From Flavobacteriales bacterium (GTDB lineage Bacteria > Bacteroidota > Bacteroidia > JANQJC01), in NCBI GenBank assembly GCA_028281825.1, contig JANQJC010000107.1:43705-107704 (forward strand): a stretch of 64,000 nucleotides of DNA, in the 5' to 3' direction. The position numbers were made by a program, and so were the translations under genes. Each line of letters opens with the position of its first letter. Position 1 is the first letter of the stretch. The notes under the pieces are model-generated. The model had not been told where the DNA came from. It made no database searches and worked only from the letters and a program-made list of their open reading frames with translations. Positions 18,143-29,605 of the stretch are shown piece by piece.

Positions 18143-18808
18143 TCAATTCCTTCCACCGAATATAGAACTGCCAACTCTTACCATTGTACTTCCTCCTTTT
18201 ACAGCTAATAGGTAATCACCCGACATGCCCATGGATATCTCTTTAAAGTCATCCTTACCGCTAAAGTACTGGGTTTTTAGCTCATTAAAAATAGCCTTGA
18301 GGCACTGAAATTCCTTACTTACAGCTTGTTCATCATCAGTAAAAGTAGCCATTCCCATCACACCCATGATGTTTATGTGGGCAAGTTCTTTGTACTCTAC
18401 AGAGTCCAGCATTTCTTTGGCTTCCTTCATGTCTAGCCCAAACTTGGTTTCTTCTTCGGCTATATGAAATTGCATTAAGCAGTTCATTATCCTTTTCTGC
18501 TTTCGCCCTTCCTTGTCTATTGCCTTTAGCAGCCTGAAACTATCCACCCCATGAATCAGATGCACGAAAGGGGCAATATATTTCACCTTATTGCGCTGCA
18601 AATGGCCTATCATGTGCCATTCGATATCTTTTGGCAGAGCTTCGTGCTTAGCCACCAACTCCTGCACCTTGTTTTCACCAAATACTCTATGCCCCGTGTT
18701 ATAAGCCTGCATGATATCCTCATTAGGTTTTGTTTTGGATACGGCTACCAACTTCACCCCCTCTGGCAATTGGGCTTTTATACTCTCTAGATTCTCACTA
18801 ATTGACAT
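18143..18808 (-). CDS. YggS-family PLP-binding protein (PLP homeostasis)
   Basis: A 221-aa single-domain, alanine-racemase-fold PLP protein, the family that balances pyridoxal phosphate and amino-acid pools without known catalysis. The PLP lysine lies in KLVAVSKTKP (Lys25). Further family motifs are VFGENKVQEL, WHMIGHLQRNKVKYI, LHIN-like NIMGVMGMATF and the end SMGMSGDYLLAVKGGSTMVRVGSSIFGGR. The start follows a -7 box by 4 nt. Length is normal and the gene looks intact. Confidence 0.95.
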   Translation of the reverse strand: MSISENLESIKAQLPEGVKLVAVSKTKPNEDIMQAYNTGHRVFGENKVQELVAKHEALPKDIEWHMIGHLQRNKVKYIAPFVHLIHGVDSFRLLKAIDKEGRKQKRIMNCLMQFHIAEEETKFGLDMKEAKEMLDSVEYKELAHINIMGVMGMATFTDDEQAVSKEFQCLKAIFNELKTQYFSGKDDFKEISMGMSGDYLLAVKGGSTMVRVGSSIFGGRN

Positions 18809-18812
18809 GTGG

Positions 18813-18820
18813 CAAATTTA
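18813..18820 (-). promoter_or_regulatory. -7 box TAAATTTG 4 nt before the yggS ATG
   Basis: The minus strand reads TAAATTTG-CCAC-ATG. The box matches TAnnTTTG exactly, and the distance implies a leaderless transcript. Confidence 0.5.
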
Positions 18821-19012
18821 GCCATTAGCTTTAAGCTTTTAGCGATTAGCGGAGATTAGTTGCTGACCAACTCGTTTGCGAGCCTGTGTATTATGCGTTT
18901 AACTTCACTATTTTCCCAGGTTCAAAATCTTGTGTCTTTGCCCACAATAGTGTATCTATATTTGCATGTATACGTTATTTTATTTTTCGAATAACGTCGT
19001 ACTTTTAAGAAT

Positions 19013-19165
19013 TTACAGAAACATCTGGTATATCAATAGAAACAGCCCAGTGAAGCCAATTGCAGCTAGAACAAAAGTACGCCAAAAGAAGTAGCCATTC
19101 TTTTTATGGTAGCTTGCTGAAAGATAAGCTAGCAAAAGGATTGCTACGGCTGCCATGTATATCAT
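19013..19165 (-). CDS. 50-aa membrane microprotein, translationally coupled to the GT8-like gene
   Basis: Too short for the ORF track. It reads MIYMAAVAILLLAYLSASYHKKNGYFF and continues to a second hydrophobic stretch (TFVLAAIGFTGLFLLIYQMFL), so two transmembrane helices with a short basic loop are likely. Its ATG overlaps the stop of the 401-aa gene (ATGA at 19162-19165), the usual mark of coupled translation, which supports it as a real gene. I recognise no family. It may anchor or modulate the upstream product, but this is inference. Confidence 0.6.
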   Translation of the reverse strand: MIYMAAVAILLLAYLSASYHKKNGYFFWRTFVLAAIGFTGLFLLIYQMFL

Positions 19166-20367
19166 TGCTTTACTTCACTCTCAATTTTTGATGCTGCCCA
19201 ATTCCATACTTCCCAGGTTTCATCACCAAAGTGATGGTAGATGTGCATAAAGGCAGGTTGGTATTGGGTTTGATAAGCATCGTCGGTTATGATGCCTTTT
19301 TCCTTGTTCAGCATTAGTTTGGTGTTGTAGTAGTCGCTGATAAAGTTCCACTTCTTGCTAAGCGTTGGGTGGTTCTGTAAGCCCTGTTCCCACGCGGTTG
19401 TTATCAATGTTCCCTGGTCACGGGTCTTCCACTCTGGGTATTGCCAAATCTCTATTGACTTATGATGCCAGCTATCCATGAAGTCATAACTATTGTCATC
19501 AAACAAAAAGACACCTCCATTCCAATGTTGCCAATTCTTCTCACCTACTACCACACCAAAGGTTTCCGCTATTTGCTTTTGCAAGTGGCTGCATTCGTCT
19601 TGCCAAATGTTTTCACCCTCCTGGTTCTCCCAAATTTGGCTCCATCTATTGTATCTGAAGCCCGTCTCTTTCTCTATGGCTTTCACATTTACCTCATACA
19701 TCACTTCAGTGCTTTGGGCATCTTTCCAAACCCGTTTTTTCTTATCGAAAGAAAATTCATCATCTAACCTGAAAGTGCCAATAGAACTGAAATACCTTAC
19801 AGCAGTCCAAACCTTTTTCATCGAGCTTTGGGCTATGATGGTAAATTTCTTTTTCAGTTTTTCAGCTTTAGCTAATATTTCAGGGTCTGTTATTTGGCGG
19901 TTTCTGTCGTGCTTGTCCATTGCTTTTTCCCACACATCGCGGTCTTGCTTCCATTTTTCCGTGCATCCGCAGTTTACTGCATAGGCACTAAACTTCTGCA
20001 CTTTGCAATGGTCTGGTGCAAAAGTGATGGGTGAAACATACTCCTCAAAAATCTGGTCGCATTCAGCAGAGATGGCTAGTATATCTGTATCCAGATAGCA
20101 ATAGCGTTCTCCTTTGGGCATTATCTTGTGTAGCCCGGTTTTCAGGTAAATGCTTGCCTGATGGTTATCGTAGCTGGAATTCGTTTCTACATCTATGATA
20201 TCATCATGTTCAATAGGCCCCTCATTGCGTTTGCTTTCGGTAACAACTACAATGCGATTCTTTGAGTATTTTTTGAGGTAGGGTAATGAAAAGTTAAGGG
20301 TATCAATGTGTTCTTTGCCGCCACATACCACAAATACAAAAACGCCCTTACCTTTATTTTGCGCCAT
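19162..20367 (-). CDS. GT-A-fold (GT8-like) glycosyltransferase-like protein
   Basis: A 401-aa protein with no signal peptide. The N-terminus VFVFVVCGGKEHIDTLNFSLPYLKKYSKNRIVVVTE looks like a GT-A nucleotide-sugar fold. The metal-binding DxD appears as RYCYLDTDILAI (about residue 93), and the C-terminal half has NGGVFLFDDNSYDFMDSW and KTRDQGTLITTAWEQG, as in GT8-like enzymes. A helical insertion of about 120 residues separates the halves. It probably transfers a sugar to an unknown acceptor at the cytoplasmic face. A 50-aa membrane protein is coupled to its 3' end. Functional assignment is by motif only. Confidence 0.65.
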   Translation of the reverse strand: MAQNKGKGVFVFVVCGGKEHIDTLNFSLPYLKKYSKNRIVVVTESKRNEGPIEHDDIIDVETNSSYDNHQASIYLKTGLHKIMPKGERYCYLDTDILAISAECDQIFEEYVSPITFAPDHCKVQKFSAYAVNCGCTEKWKQDRDVWEKAMDKHDRNRQITDPEILAKAEKLKKKFTIIAQSSMKKVWTAVRYFSSIGTFRLDDEFSFDKKKRVWKDAQSTEVMYEVNVKAIEKETGFRYNRWSQIWENQEGENIWQDECSHLQKQIAETFGVVVGEKNWQHWNGGVFLFDDNSYDFMDSWHHKSIEIWQYPEWKTRDQGTLITTAWEQGLQNHPTLSKKWNFISDYYNTKLMLNKEKGIITDDAYQTQYQPAFMHIYHHFGDETWEVWNWAASKIESEVKQ

Positions 20368-20375
20368 AGAGACTA

Positions 20376-20383
20376 CAAAGATA
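20376..20383 (-). promoter_or_regulatory. -7 box TATCTTTG 8 nt before the GT8-like gene
   Basis: The minus strand reads TATCTTTG-TAGTCTCT-ATG, an exact -7 match. It supports the start at 20367 and a very short or absent leader. Confidence 0.5.
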
Positions 20384-20467
20384 GCTGTTAATTACTTCTC
20401 ATCGTTTCAGTGAAACCATTAGCATAAAGATGTTGTATAATCATGATGATAACAAATAATTGAAATT

Positions 20468-21109
20468 ATGAGCGTGAGGAGAATTTTACCGTTATTGTTT
20501 GCAGGACTAACTGTTATTTCTGCCTGCAAAAAAGATGATAATGACGATAATAACAACAATAGTAACTCGAATGAAATAAATATCAATTCCTACCCCCTGT
20601 TTTCAGGAATGATTGATGGCGTAAAGATTGAATACCTCTCAACCGATGGGCATAGTATCGGTTTTGGTGTCGACCAGTCAATAGATACCGTGAATAATCA
20701 AACAGCAGCCATATATCATTCTTCACTCAACACCCTGGCTGATGATACTGTCAAATTGTTCACTGTGAGGATAGGTACTCTCAACTTCCCGAATGGCTCA
20801 TTACAGGAAAATCAATTCGCAAATTTCTTTTTTACCGGAAGCTATCCTTTCACATTAGATGCCGATGAAGGAATAGAAATCAACTGGAGGGACGATGACG
20901 GTAACATTTGGTCTACTTCTAATGGCACTGCCAATCAATCAGGCAGCTCATTTACAATTGCCAACAAAGCTGTTGACGAAGACCTGGAAGGACAAGGCTT
21001 TTATGCTGTGAAAATTAAGGCTGATTTCAACTGTAAACTCTATGATGAAAGCGGTAATTCCAAAACCATCAGTGATGCCAGCTATGTAGGCTATTTCGTA
21101 AAGTATTAA
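20468..21109 (+). CDS. Lipoprotein of unknown function
   Basis: A 213-aa protein with a lipoprotein signal (ILPLLFAGLTVISAC), then an Asp/Asn-rich spacer (KKDDNDDNNNNSNSNE), then a beta-rich domain of about 170 residues (YPLFSGMIDGVKIEYLSTDGHSIGFGVDQS). The domain style recalls single-domain carbohydrate-binding or lipocalin-like surface lipoproteins of Bacteroidota, but I recognise no family. Its TAA overlaps the minus-strand stop of the M48 gene (21106-21109). Confidence 0.8.
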   Translation: MSVRRILPLLFAGLTVISACKKDDNDDNNNNSNSNEININSYPLFSGMIDGVKIEYLSTDGHSIGFGVDQSIDTVNNQTAAIYHSSLNTLADDTVKLFTVRIGTLNFPNGSLQENQFANFFFTGSYPFTLDADEGIEINWRDDDGNIWSTSNGTANQSGSSFTIANKAVDEDLEGQGFYAVKIKADFNCKLYDESGNSKTISDASYVGYFVKY

Positions 21110-22338
21110 CCTATTGCTTTTAATCTACTCAACAAGGGTGGGTGTGAATAGTTGATAAACACGTACAAAGGATGTGGCCTCAGATTCGATAGATTATTCG
21201 CTGACAGTTTCTTCAAGGCATCTTTCAATGCTTCCCCCTTGTATGTAGTTGCTGCGTAGTTATCCGCTTCAAACTCATTCTTGCGTGACAGCATATTCAT
21301 CAGTATACCAGTAACTGTTGAAATAGGACTGTACAACATGCCAAAAGCCACCAAACCCAAATGAAAGCTTGGCTCCACCCCACCTAGGGCTTGCGATAAC
21401 ACTGGATTACCAATGAACAGGGATAGAATAAACAACACCAATCCCGTTTGAAGGATAGAAATAGCTATACTCACTATGATGTGCTTTTTCTTATAATGGC
21501 CTATTTCGTGGGCAAGCACTGCCACTAGCTCTTCAGTGGTGTGTTGTTCTATTAAGGTATCATACAACACAATTTTCTTCTTAGGCCCCAAACCTGTAAA
21601 ATATGCATTTGACTTACCTGAACGCTTGGAACCGTCAATCACAAAAATGTTGTTCAGTTTAAAATCTACTTTGCTGGCATATTCTTCAATAGCTGTTCGC
21701 AACTCCCCTTCTTGCAAAGGGGTCAGCTTATTGAATATAGGTACTATAATAGAGCCGTAGAACATCGTCATGATAAGCATAAAAAAAGCCACCAAACCCC
21801 ACGCATACAACCAAAAGTCCTCTGTTGTAGTTTCATAAACCGACACGATAAGAGATATGAGTAGTGCCCCAATAATTCCGCCCAACAAATAACCTTTCAG
21901 CTTATCAATTATGAAGGTGCTTATCGTCATTTTGTTGAAGCCAAATTTTTCTTCAATCACAAAAATACTGTACAACTGAAAGGGAATTCCTAAGATATCA
22001 GAGGCTACTGCCAATACACCAAAAAACAGCAAGGTGGTAGTGATGGGGTCACCATTAGTGAAAGTCCTTACCCATTGGTCAAGCATGCCAAAACCACCAA
22101 AGATGAGCATAAAGAGCATTAGCAGAAAGCTGAAAGTGCCTGTGATAATTCCAAAGCGGGTGTTTACGCTTTCATACTCCTGGGTTTTGAGATACTTCTC
22201 TTCATCAAAAGTATCTTTCAATTCTTTAGGCAGGGGGCCTTTATTGCTTATGGAGTTCAGGTAGGTCAATATCCTACCAAAGACATAGTCAAATAAAAGA
22301 ATAGCGATGATTATATAAAGTACAGCTTGTGGTGACAT
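21106..22338 (-). CDS. M48-family integral-membrane zinc metalloprotease (Ste24/CAAX protease 1-like)
   Basis: A 410-aa protein with at least six hydrophobic segments. The zinc motif HEIGHYKKKH lies at about residues 277-286, with the third-ligand Glu region NEFEADNYAATTY about 65 residues later. The N-terminal DUF/peptidase M48_N domain is visible as FDEEKYLKTQEYESVNTRFG. Relatives are CAAX prenyl protease 1 homologs that act in membrane-protein quality control. Its ATG overlaps the dapA stop (TGATG), so it is the last gene of the prmC-ligA-dapA operon. Confidence 0.95.
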   Translation of the reverse strand: MSPQAVLYIIIAILLFDYVFGRILTYLNSISNKGPLPKELKDTFDEEKYLKTQEYESVNTRFGIITGTFSFLLMLFMLIFGGFGMLDQWVRTFTNGDPITTTLLFFGVLAVASDILGIPFQLYSIFVIEEKFGFNKMTISTFIIDKLKGYLLGGIIGALLISLIVSVYETTTEDFWLYAWGLVAFFMLIMTMFYGSIIVPIFNKLTPLQEGELRTAIEEYASKVDFKLNNIFVIDGSKRSGKSNAYFTGLGPKKKIVLYDTLIEQHTTEELVAVLAHEIGHYKKKHIIVSIAISILQTGLVLFILSLFIGNPVLSQALGGVEPSFHLGLVAFGMLYSPISTVTGILMNMLSRKNEFEADNYAATTYKGEALKDALKKLSANNLSNLRPHPLYVFINYSHPPLLSRLKAIG

Positions 22339-23213
22339 CAGTAGTTTTTCACCAATTCCCTAATTTTCTTTCTCACCTCATCATTCACTGGCACCAGTGG
22401 CAATCGCACTTTTTCTTTGCAGATACCCAAAGCATTTAGGGAAGCTTTTACCCCTCCTGGATTACCATCAGCAAAGTGCCATTGCATAATGTCAAATAAT
22501 TTGTATTGCAACTCTCTTGCTCCTCTCATTTTACCTTTAAGTGCACGGCGCACCATTTCTGAGAAATCTTCAGGGAAGGCATTAGCAGTAACGGATATTA
22601 CTCCATCACCACCAGCTGCAACAATGGGCAATGTTAAAGTATCATCCCCTGAAATGACCAAGAATCTCCTAGGCTTGTTTTTGATGATTTCCATGCATTG
22701 CTCCAGATTACCTGAGGCTTCCTTAACAGCAATGATGTTATCGAAATCATTTGCCAATCTTAGAGTGGTTTCAGCAGTAATGTTTGAGCTGGTTCTTCCT
22801 GGAACATTATATAAAATAACAGGCACGGGGCTTGCTCCAGCAATCATCTTATAGTGCTCATATATCCCACCTTGTGAGGGCTTATTATAATATGGCGAAA
22901 CAGAGAGTATGGCATCGATGCCTTCAAAGTTTTGTTCTGCGATGCTGTTTAAAACACTTTGTGTGCTATTGCCACCCATCCCTAAAACAATTGGTACACG
23001 CCCTTCAGCTGCATCTATGACAGCATTAACAACGGCATTCTTCTCATCCTTGCTTAAGGTAACCGACTCACCAGTAGTGCCAAGAACAACCAAGTACTCC
23101 ACCTTACCATCTATCAGGTGATTAACCAGTTTGTCCAAACATTTAAAATCAATACTTCCATCCTCTCGAAAAGGAGTGACAATAGCTACTCCCGTGCCTT
23201 TAAACTGCTTCAT
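22338..23213 (-). CDS. dapA: 4-hydroxy-tetrahydrodipicolinate synthase
   Basis: A 291-aa enzyme condensing pyruvate with aspartate semialdehyde in lysine/diaminopimelate synthesis. The TIM-barrel motif GTTGES is at 45-50, Tyr135 in YNVPGRTSSN, and the Schiff-base Lys164 in IAVKEASGN, so the catalytic set is complete. Length is normal. The start overlaps the end of the DUF6913-like gene by 14 nt and the stop overlaps the M48 start, so translation is probably coupled across the operon. Confidence 0.97.
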   Translation of the reverse strand: MKQFKGTGVAIVTPFREDGSIDFKCLDKLVNHLIDGKVEYLVVLGTTGESVTLSKDEKNAVVNAVIDAAEGRVPIVLGMGGNSTQSVLNSIAEQNFEGIDAILSVSPYYNKPSQGGIYEHYKMIAGASPVPVILYNVPGRTSSNITAETTLRLANDFDNIIAVKEASGNLEQCMEIIKNKPRRFLVISGDDTLTLPIVAAGGDGVISVTANAFPEDFSEMVRRALKGKMRGARELQYKLFDIMQWHFADGNPGGVKASLNALGICKEKVRLPLVPVNDEVRKKIRELVKNY

Positions 23214-23763
23214 TTAGTGGTCTATTTATAATCGTTAGGTAATGTTTCATTTGTCCAATAAGATACTTTAGCGTTTTTCCTTCTTCCACCAATAGCATCA
23301 TATCATATAAGTCTTGTTTATCTTCTTGATATTTTCCTACTTTAAATTTTGCATTTGAAGTTGCTACCGCAAATTGCATGGGCAATTTATCTTCCTCACT
23401 CAAGTCTATCAATATATCAAATTCTTGTTGTATAAAACTATCTGCATCTGGGCTATTGGGTTTAAAATACCAATTTAGTCCAGCTTTTTGAAAGTAAGAA
23501 TATACATTGGTGTGTTTCAGAAATCCCATTATCTCCTTGCTCTCTACATAACCCAGGGCTTTTACATGCTTGCCTTGGTCATGCAAGTAATCCACAAAAT
23601 AATGGATATGCCCAAATTGAGATTCATCCTTTACTTCATAGATAATGCCTACTGTTCGGGCATCAGCAATATTGTAGACCTTAGTTTTCCTGTCTGACTT
23701 CCTGAGAAGTGAAGACAGCATTAAGACTCCTATTTTGCTCTTTATTTGGTCTAAAATGTTCAC
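23200..23763 (-). CDS. Conserved Bacteroidota protein between ligA and dapA (DUF6913-like)
   Basis: A 187-aa cytoplasmic protein with no signal peptide. Recognisable segments are RTVGIIYEVKDESQFGHIHYFVDYLHDQGKHVKALGYVESKEIMGFLKHTNVYSYFQKAGLNWYFKPNSPDADSFIQQEFDILIDLSEEDKLPMQFAVATSNAKFKVGKYQ. A protein of this kind near dapA/ligA is known to me in other Bacteroidota and I tentatively link it to DUF6913. It looks like a mixed alpha/beta fold. Function is unknown. It overlaps dapA by 14 nt, so the two are very likely cotranslated. Confidence 0.75.
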   Translation of the reverse strand: MNILDQIKSKIGVLMLSSLLRKSDRKTKVYNIADARTVGIIYEVKDESQFGHIHYFVDYLHDQGKHVKALGYVESKEIMGFLKHTNVYSYFQKAGLNWYFKPNSPDADSFIQQEFDILIDLSEEDKLPMQFAVATSNAKFKVGKYQEDKQDLYDMMLLVEEGKTLKYLIGQMKHYLTIINRPLNEAV

Positions 23764-23784
23764 TGCTTTCGTCTTTTAACCTTG

Positions 23785-26587
<2,803 letters not shown>

Positions 26588-26591
<4 letters not shown>

Positions 26592-27451
26592 TTGCTGCAT
26601 CTCAGCATTCTGTCTTTATCTCTCAGGTCTTTTTTTAACTCACAAGTGGAGAAGCCAAAGCTACTACACAACTCTATCAAAGATTGTCCAAGCTTTTCAT
26701 TCAGTTCAAAATAAATGTTTCCTCCATCCTTTAGGTGAGTTTGTGCAAACTTTAAAATATGCTGGTAAAAAACCAAAGGGCTGTCTTCTTTCACAAATAA
26801 GGCAATCTCAGGCTCATAGCCTAATACATTTTTCTCCATCAATTCCTTCTCACTTTCCAGCACATAAGGCGGGTTACTGACTATTATATCATATTTACCC
26901 AGCCTCTCCCACTCATTCTCATCACTTATGTCCAATTGAGTAAACTCCACTTCCGTTTTGTTCAAATCAGCATTTTTCTTGGCCACTTCTAAAGCTTCTT
27001 GTGATATATCTATCGCTTTAACCCTGCTATGTGATATATTCATTTTCAACGAAACTGGAATACATCCACTGCCAGTGCCTATATCAAATATGTCTAGGTT
27101 CTCGTTTTCATGTGATTTGATTATCCAATCCACCAACTCCTCCGTTTCCGGTCTTGGGATTAAGACTGCCTTATTCACCTTAAAGTTTAATCCGTAGAAC
27201 TCGGTTTCACCCAGAATGTATTGTATTGGCTCAGACTGCTTTAGTCGCTTTACTACCCTTATAAAACTGAGTAATTCAGATTCACTTAATCGTTCATTAC
27301 CTTTTATTATCAACGCAGAACGGGTAAAACCTTTATAATGGTTGAAGGAGAGAAAAGCGAAAGAATCCACTTCTTGCTTTGGATATATAGCATCCAGTTG
27401 CAGGTGGAAATACTCCACTACAGACTTGACAGTATTATCAGGCACTTTCAT
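26588..27451 (-). CDS. prmC: Peptide chain release factor N5-glutamine methyltransferase
   Basis: About 287 aa from the Met at 27451 (MKVPDNTVKSVVEYF). It methylates the GGQ glutamine of release factors using SAM. SAM motif I is IFDIGTGSGCIPVSL and the catalytic NPPYV (193-197) is intact, after IPRPETEEL. Two further in-frame Met codons (27457 and 27478) precede; the one chosen gives the normal family N-terminus, but 27457 is equally possible. It heads the operon leading through the outer-membrane gene to ligA, dapA and M48. Confidence 0.95.
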
Positions 27452-27510
27452 TCCCATAAAGCGGGGTAAAAATACCAAAATACCCCACTAGCATTGAATA
27501 AGGGAAAAAG

Positions 27511-27518
27511 TATCTTTG
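27511..27518 (+). promoter_or_regulatory. -7 box TATCTTTG 7 nt before rlmD
   Basis: TATCTTTG-CAACCCA-ATG is an exact -7 match, implying a leaderless rlmD mRNA. No good -33 TTTG is seen. Confidence 0.5.
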
Positions 27519-27525
27519 CAACCCA

Positions 27526-28932
27526 ATGAGCAGAAAGTTAAAAGATAAGATAGTAGAGAACATCAGCATTATTGATATTGCTGTGAAAGGGAAGTCAATA
27601 GGCAAAGTAGACAATATGGTATACTTCGTTGCTGATACCGTACCTGGTGATGTGGTGGATGTAAAAATAACACGCAAGAAGGCTAACTTCAGGGAAGGTA
27701 GGCCTGTTAAATTTCATCAGTATTCAGAATACCGTGTAGACCCCACTTGCGAGCACTTTGGTGTGTGTGGTGGCTGTAAATGGCAAAACATCGACTACAA
27801 GCAACAGCTTTTTTATAAGGAGAAGCACGTACGCGACAACCTTGAACGAATAGCCAAAGTTGAGATACCAGAAGTAAACCCTATTCTTCATTCAGCAAAT
27901 ACGTTAAACTATAGAAATAAACTTGAGTTTGCATTCTCAGAGCGGGGTTGGTTGACATATGAGCAAATACAAACAGGTGAGCGAATTGAAAACAGGAATG
28001 CCCTTGGTTTCCACCTACCAGGCCGCTTTGATAGAATTATAGATGTAAACAAATGCCATTTGCAACCATATCCCAGTAATGCCATTAGGTTAGAAACTAA
28101 GAAGTTTGCAGCTGAAAATGATATGGCATTTTTCAATATCAGGGAACAAGAAGGTTTTTTACGGCAATTGGTAATACGCACTTCGGGTACCGGAGAAGTA
28201 ATGGTTATTGTCATCTTCTTTTATGAGGATAAGGAGAAACGAGAGCTTTTGCTGAATCATTTGGGTGAAAAGTTCCCAGAAATAACCTCGCTGACTTATA
28301 TCATCAACCCTAAGAAGAATGACACTTTCTCTGATTTGGATGTTCATATCTATAAAGGGAAAGACCACATTATAGAAGAAATGGAAGGCCTGCAGTTTAT
28401 GGTTGGGCCAAAATCGTTCTATCAAACTAACTCAGAACAGGCTTATGAATTATATAAAGTAGCCAGAGAGTATGCCCAAATTACCCAAGAAGATATTGTG
28501 TATGATTTATATACGGGTACTGGTACTATTGCCTGTTTTGTGGCACCACAGGCTAAAAAAGTGGTAGGTATAGAGTATATAGAAGAAGCTATTGAGGATG
28601 CAAAGAAAAATGCCCAGCATAACCAATTGGACAATACTACCTTTTATGCCGGTGACATGAAAGATGTGTTGACCACTGAATTTGCAGAGAAGAATGGTAA
28701 ACCCGATGTGATTATCACTGACCCACCGCGTGCAGGTATGCATCAGGATGTAGTGGAAAAAATAATTGAACTTTCTCCTAAAAGGGTTGTTTATGTAAGT
28801 TGTAATCCCTCAACGCAAGCAAGGGATATTGAAATATTGGGAGGGCATTACAACGTTAAGACAATACAACCCGTTGACATGTTCCCACAGACGCATCATG
28901 TAGAGAACATCATTTTACTGGAGAAAAAATGA
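27526..28932 (+). CDS. rlmD: 23S rRNA (uracil-C5)-methyltransferase RlmD/RumA family
   Basis: A 468-aa enzyme. It starts with a TRAM domain (IVENISIIDIAVKGKSIGKVDNMVYFVADTVPGDVVDVKIT). A 4Fe-4S site follows with Cys75, Cys81 and Cys84 (CEHFGVCGGCKWQ) and a later Cys in VNKCHLQP. The SAM-binding methyltransferase domain has VYDLYTGTGTIACFVA and DPPRAG, and the catalytic Cys lies in VYVSCNPSTQARD. It probably methylates U1939 or a neighbouring 23S uracil to m5U. The stop overlaps the TPMT-like gene (ATGA). Confidence 0.93.
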   Translation: MSRKLKDKIVENISIIDIAVKGKSIGKVDNMVYFVADTVPGDVVDVKITRKKANFREGRPVKFHQYSEYRVDPTCEHFGVCGGCKWQNIDYKQQLFYKEKHVRDNLERIAKVEIPEVNPILHSANTLNYRNKLEFAFSERGWLTYEQIQTGERIENRNALGFHLPGRFDRIIDVNKCHLQPYPSNAIRLETKKFAAENDMAFFNIREQEGFLRQLVIRTSGTGEVMVIVIFFYEDKEKRELLLNHLGEKFPEITSLTYIINPKKNDTFSDLDVHIYKGKDHIIEEMEGLQFMVGPKSFYQTNSEQAYELYKVAREYAQITQEDIVYDLYTGTGTIACFVAPQAKKVVGIEYIEEAIEDAKKNAQHNQLDNTTFYAGDMKDVLTTEFAEKNGKPDVIITDPPRAGMHQDVVEKIIELSPKRVVYVSCNPSTQARDIEILGGHYNVKTIQPVDMFPQTHHVENIILLEKK

Positions 28933-29522
28933 GCAACCTGAAACTTGACAAAGAATTTTGGAATAACCGCTACAAAACTGGTGAAACGGGTTGGGACATC
29001 GGCTACCCTTCTACCCCAATAAAGGAGTACATAGACCAGCTTGGGGATAAAAGCCTGAGAATACTTATTCCTGGTTGTGGCAAGGCTTATGAAGCCGAAT
29101 ACCTTTATCAGCAAGGATTTAAGAATGTGTACCTTATAGACTTGTCAGAACTTGCATTTGAGGAGTTCAAAAATCGAGTGCCCAATTTCCCGACTGAGCA
29201 TTTGATAGTAGGGAACTTTTTTGACCATGAGAACCAATATGACCTCATTATTGAACAAACTTTCTTTTGTGCTATCGACCCTAATTTGAGAAGTAAGTAT
29301 GTTAAGAAGGTGAAAGAGTTGCTTAAACCAAAAGGAAAATTAGCAGGGTTATTGTTTGACACTGAACTTAATGAAGACCACCCTCCATTTGGCGGAAGCC
29401 AGAAAGAATATCAAGACTTGTTCTCTCCCCACTTTTCGATAAAAACAATGCAGAAAGCACACAACTCTATAGAGCCAAGAGCAGAAAGAGAAGTCTTTGT
29501 TATCTTTAGTAACGATAGATAG
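28929..29522 (+). CDS. TPMT-family class I SAM-dependent methyltransferase
   Basis: A 197-aa protein. FWNNRYKTGETGWDIGYPSTPIKEYIDQ is the signature opening of the thiopurine S-methyltransferase-like family, and ILIPGCGKAYEAEYLYQQGFKNVYLIDLSELAF is the SAM-binding motif I with its acidic residue. In bacteria these enzymes methylate thiols, selenide or tellurite; the substrate here is unknown. Its ATG overlaps the rlmD stop by 4 nt, so the two are translationally coupled, though no functional link is known. Confidence 0.9.
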   Translation: MSNLKLDKEFWNNRYKTGETGWDIGYPSTPIKEYIDQLGDKSLRILIPGCGKAYEAEYLYQQGFKNVYLIDLSELAFEEFKNRVPNFPTEHLIVGNFFDHENQYDLIIEQTFFCAIDPNLRSKYVKKVKELLKPKGKLAGLLFDTELNEDHPPFGGSQKEYQDLFSPHFSIKTMQKAHNSIEPRAEREVFVIFSNDR

Positions 29523-29605
29523 CACGACAGGGCAATGTCGTTCGTCGATTAAATCCAACTTTTTCTCTTGTATCCGTACAACTTTTTGATAATCAATAAG
29601 GTATT

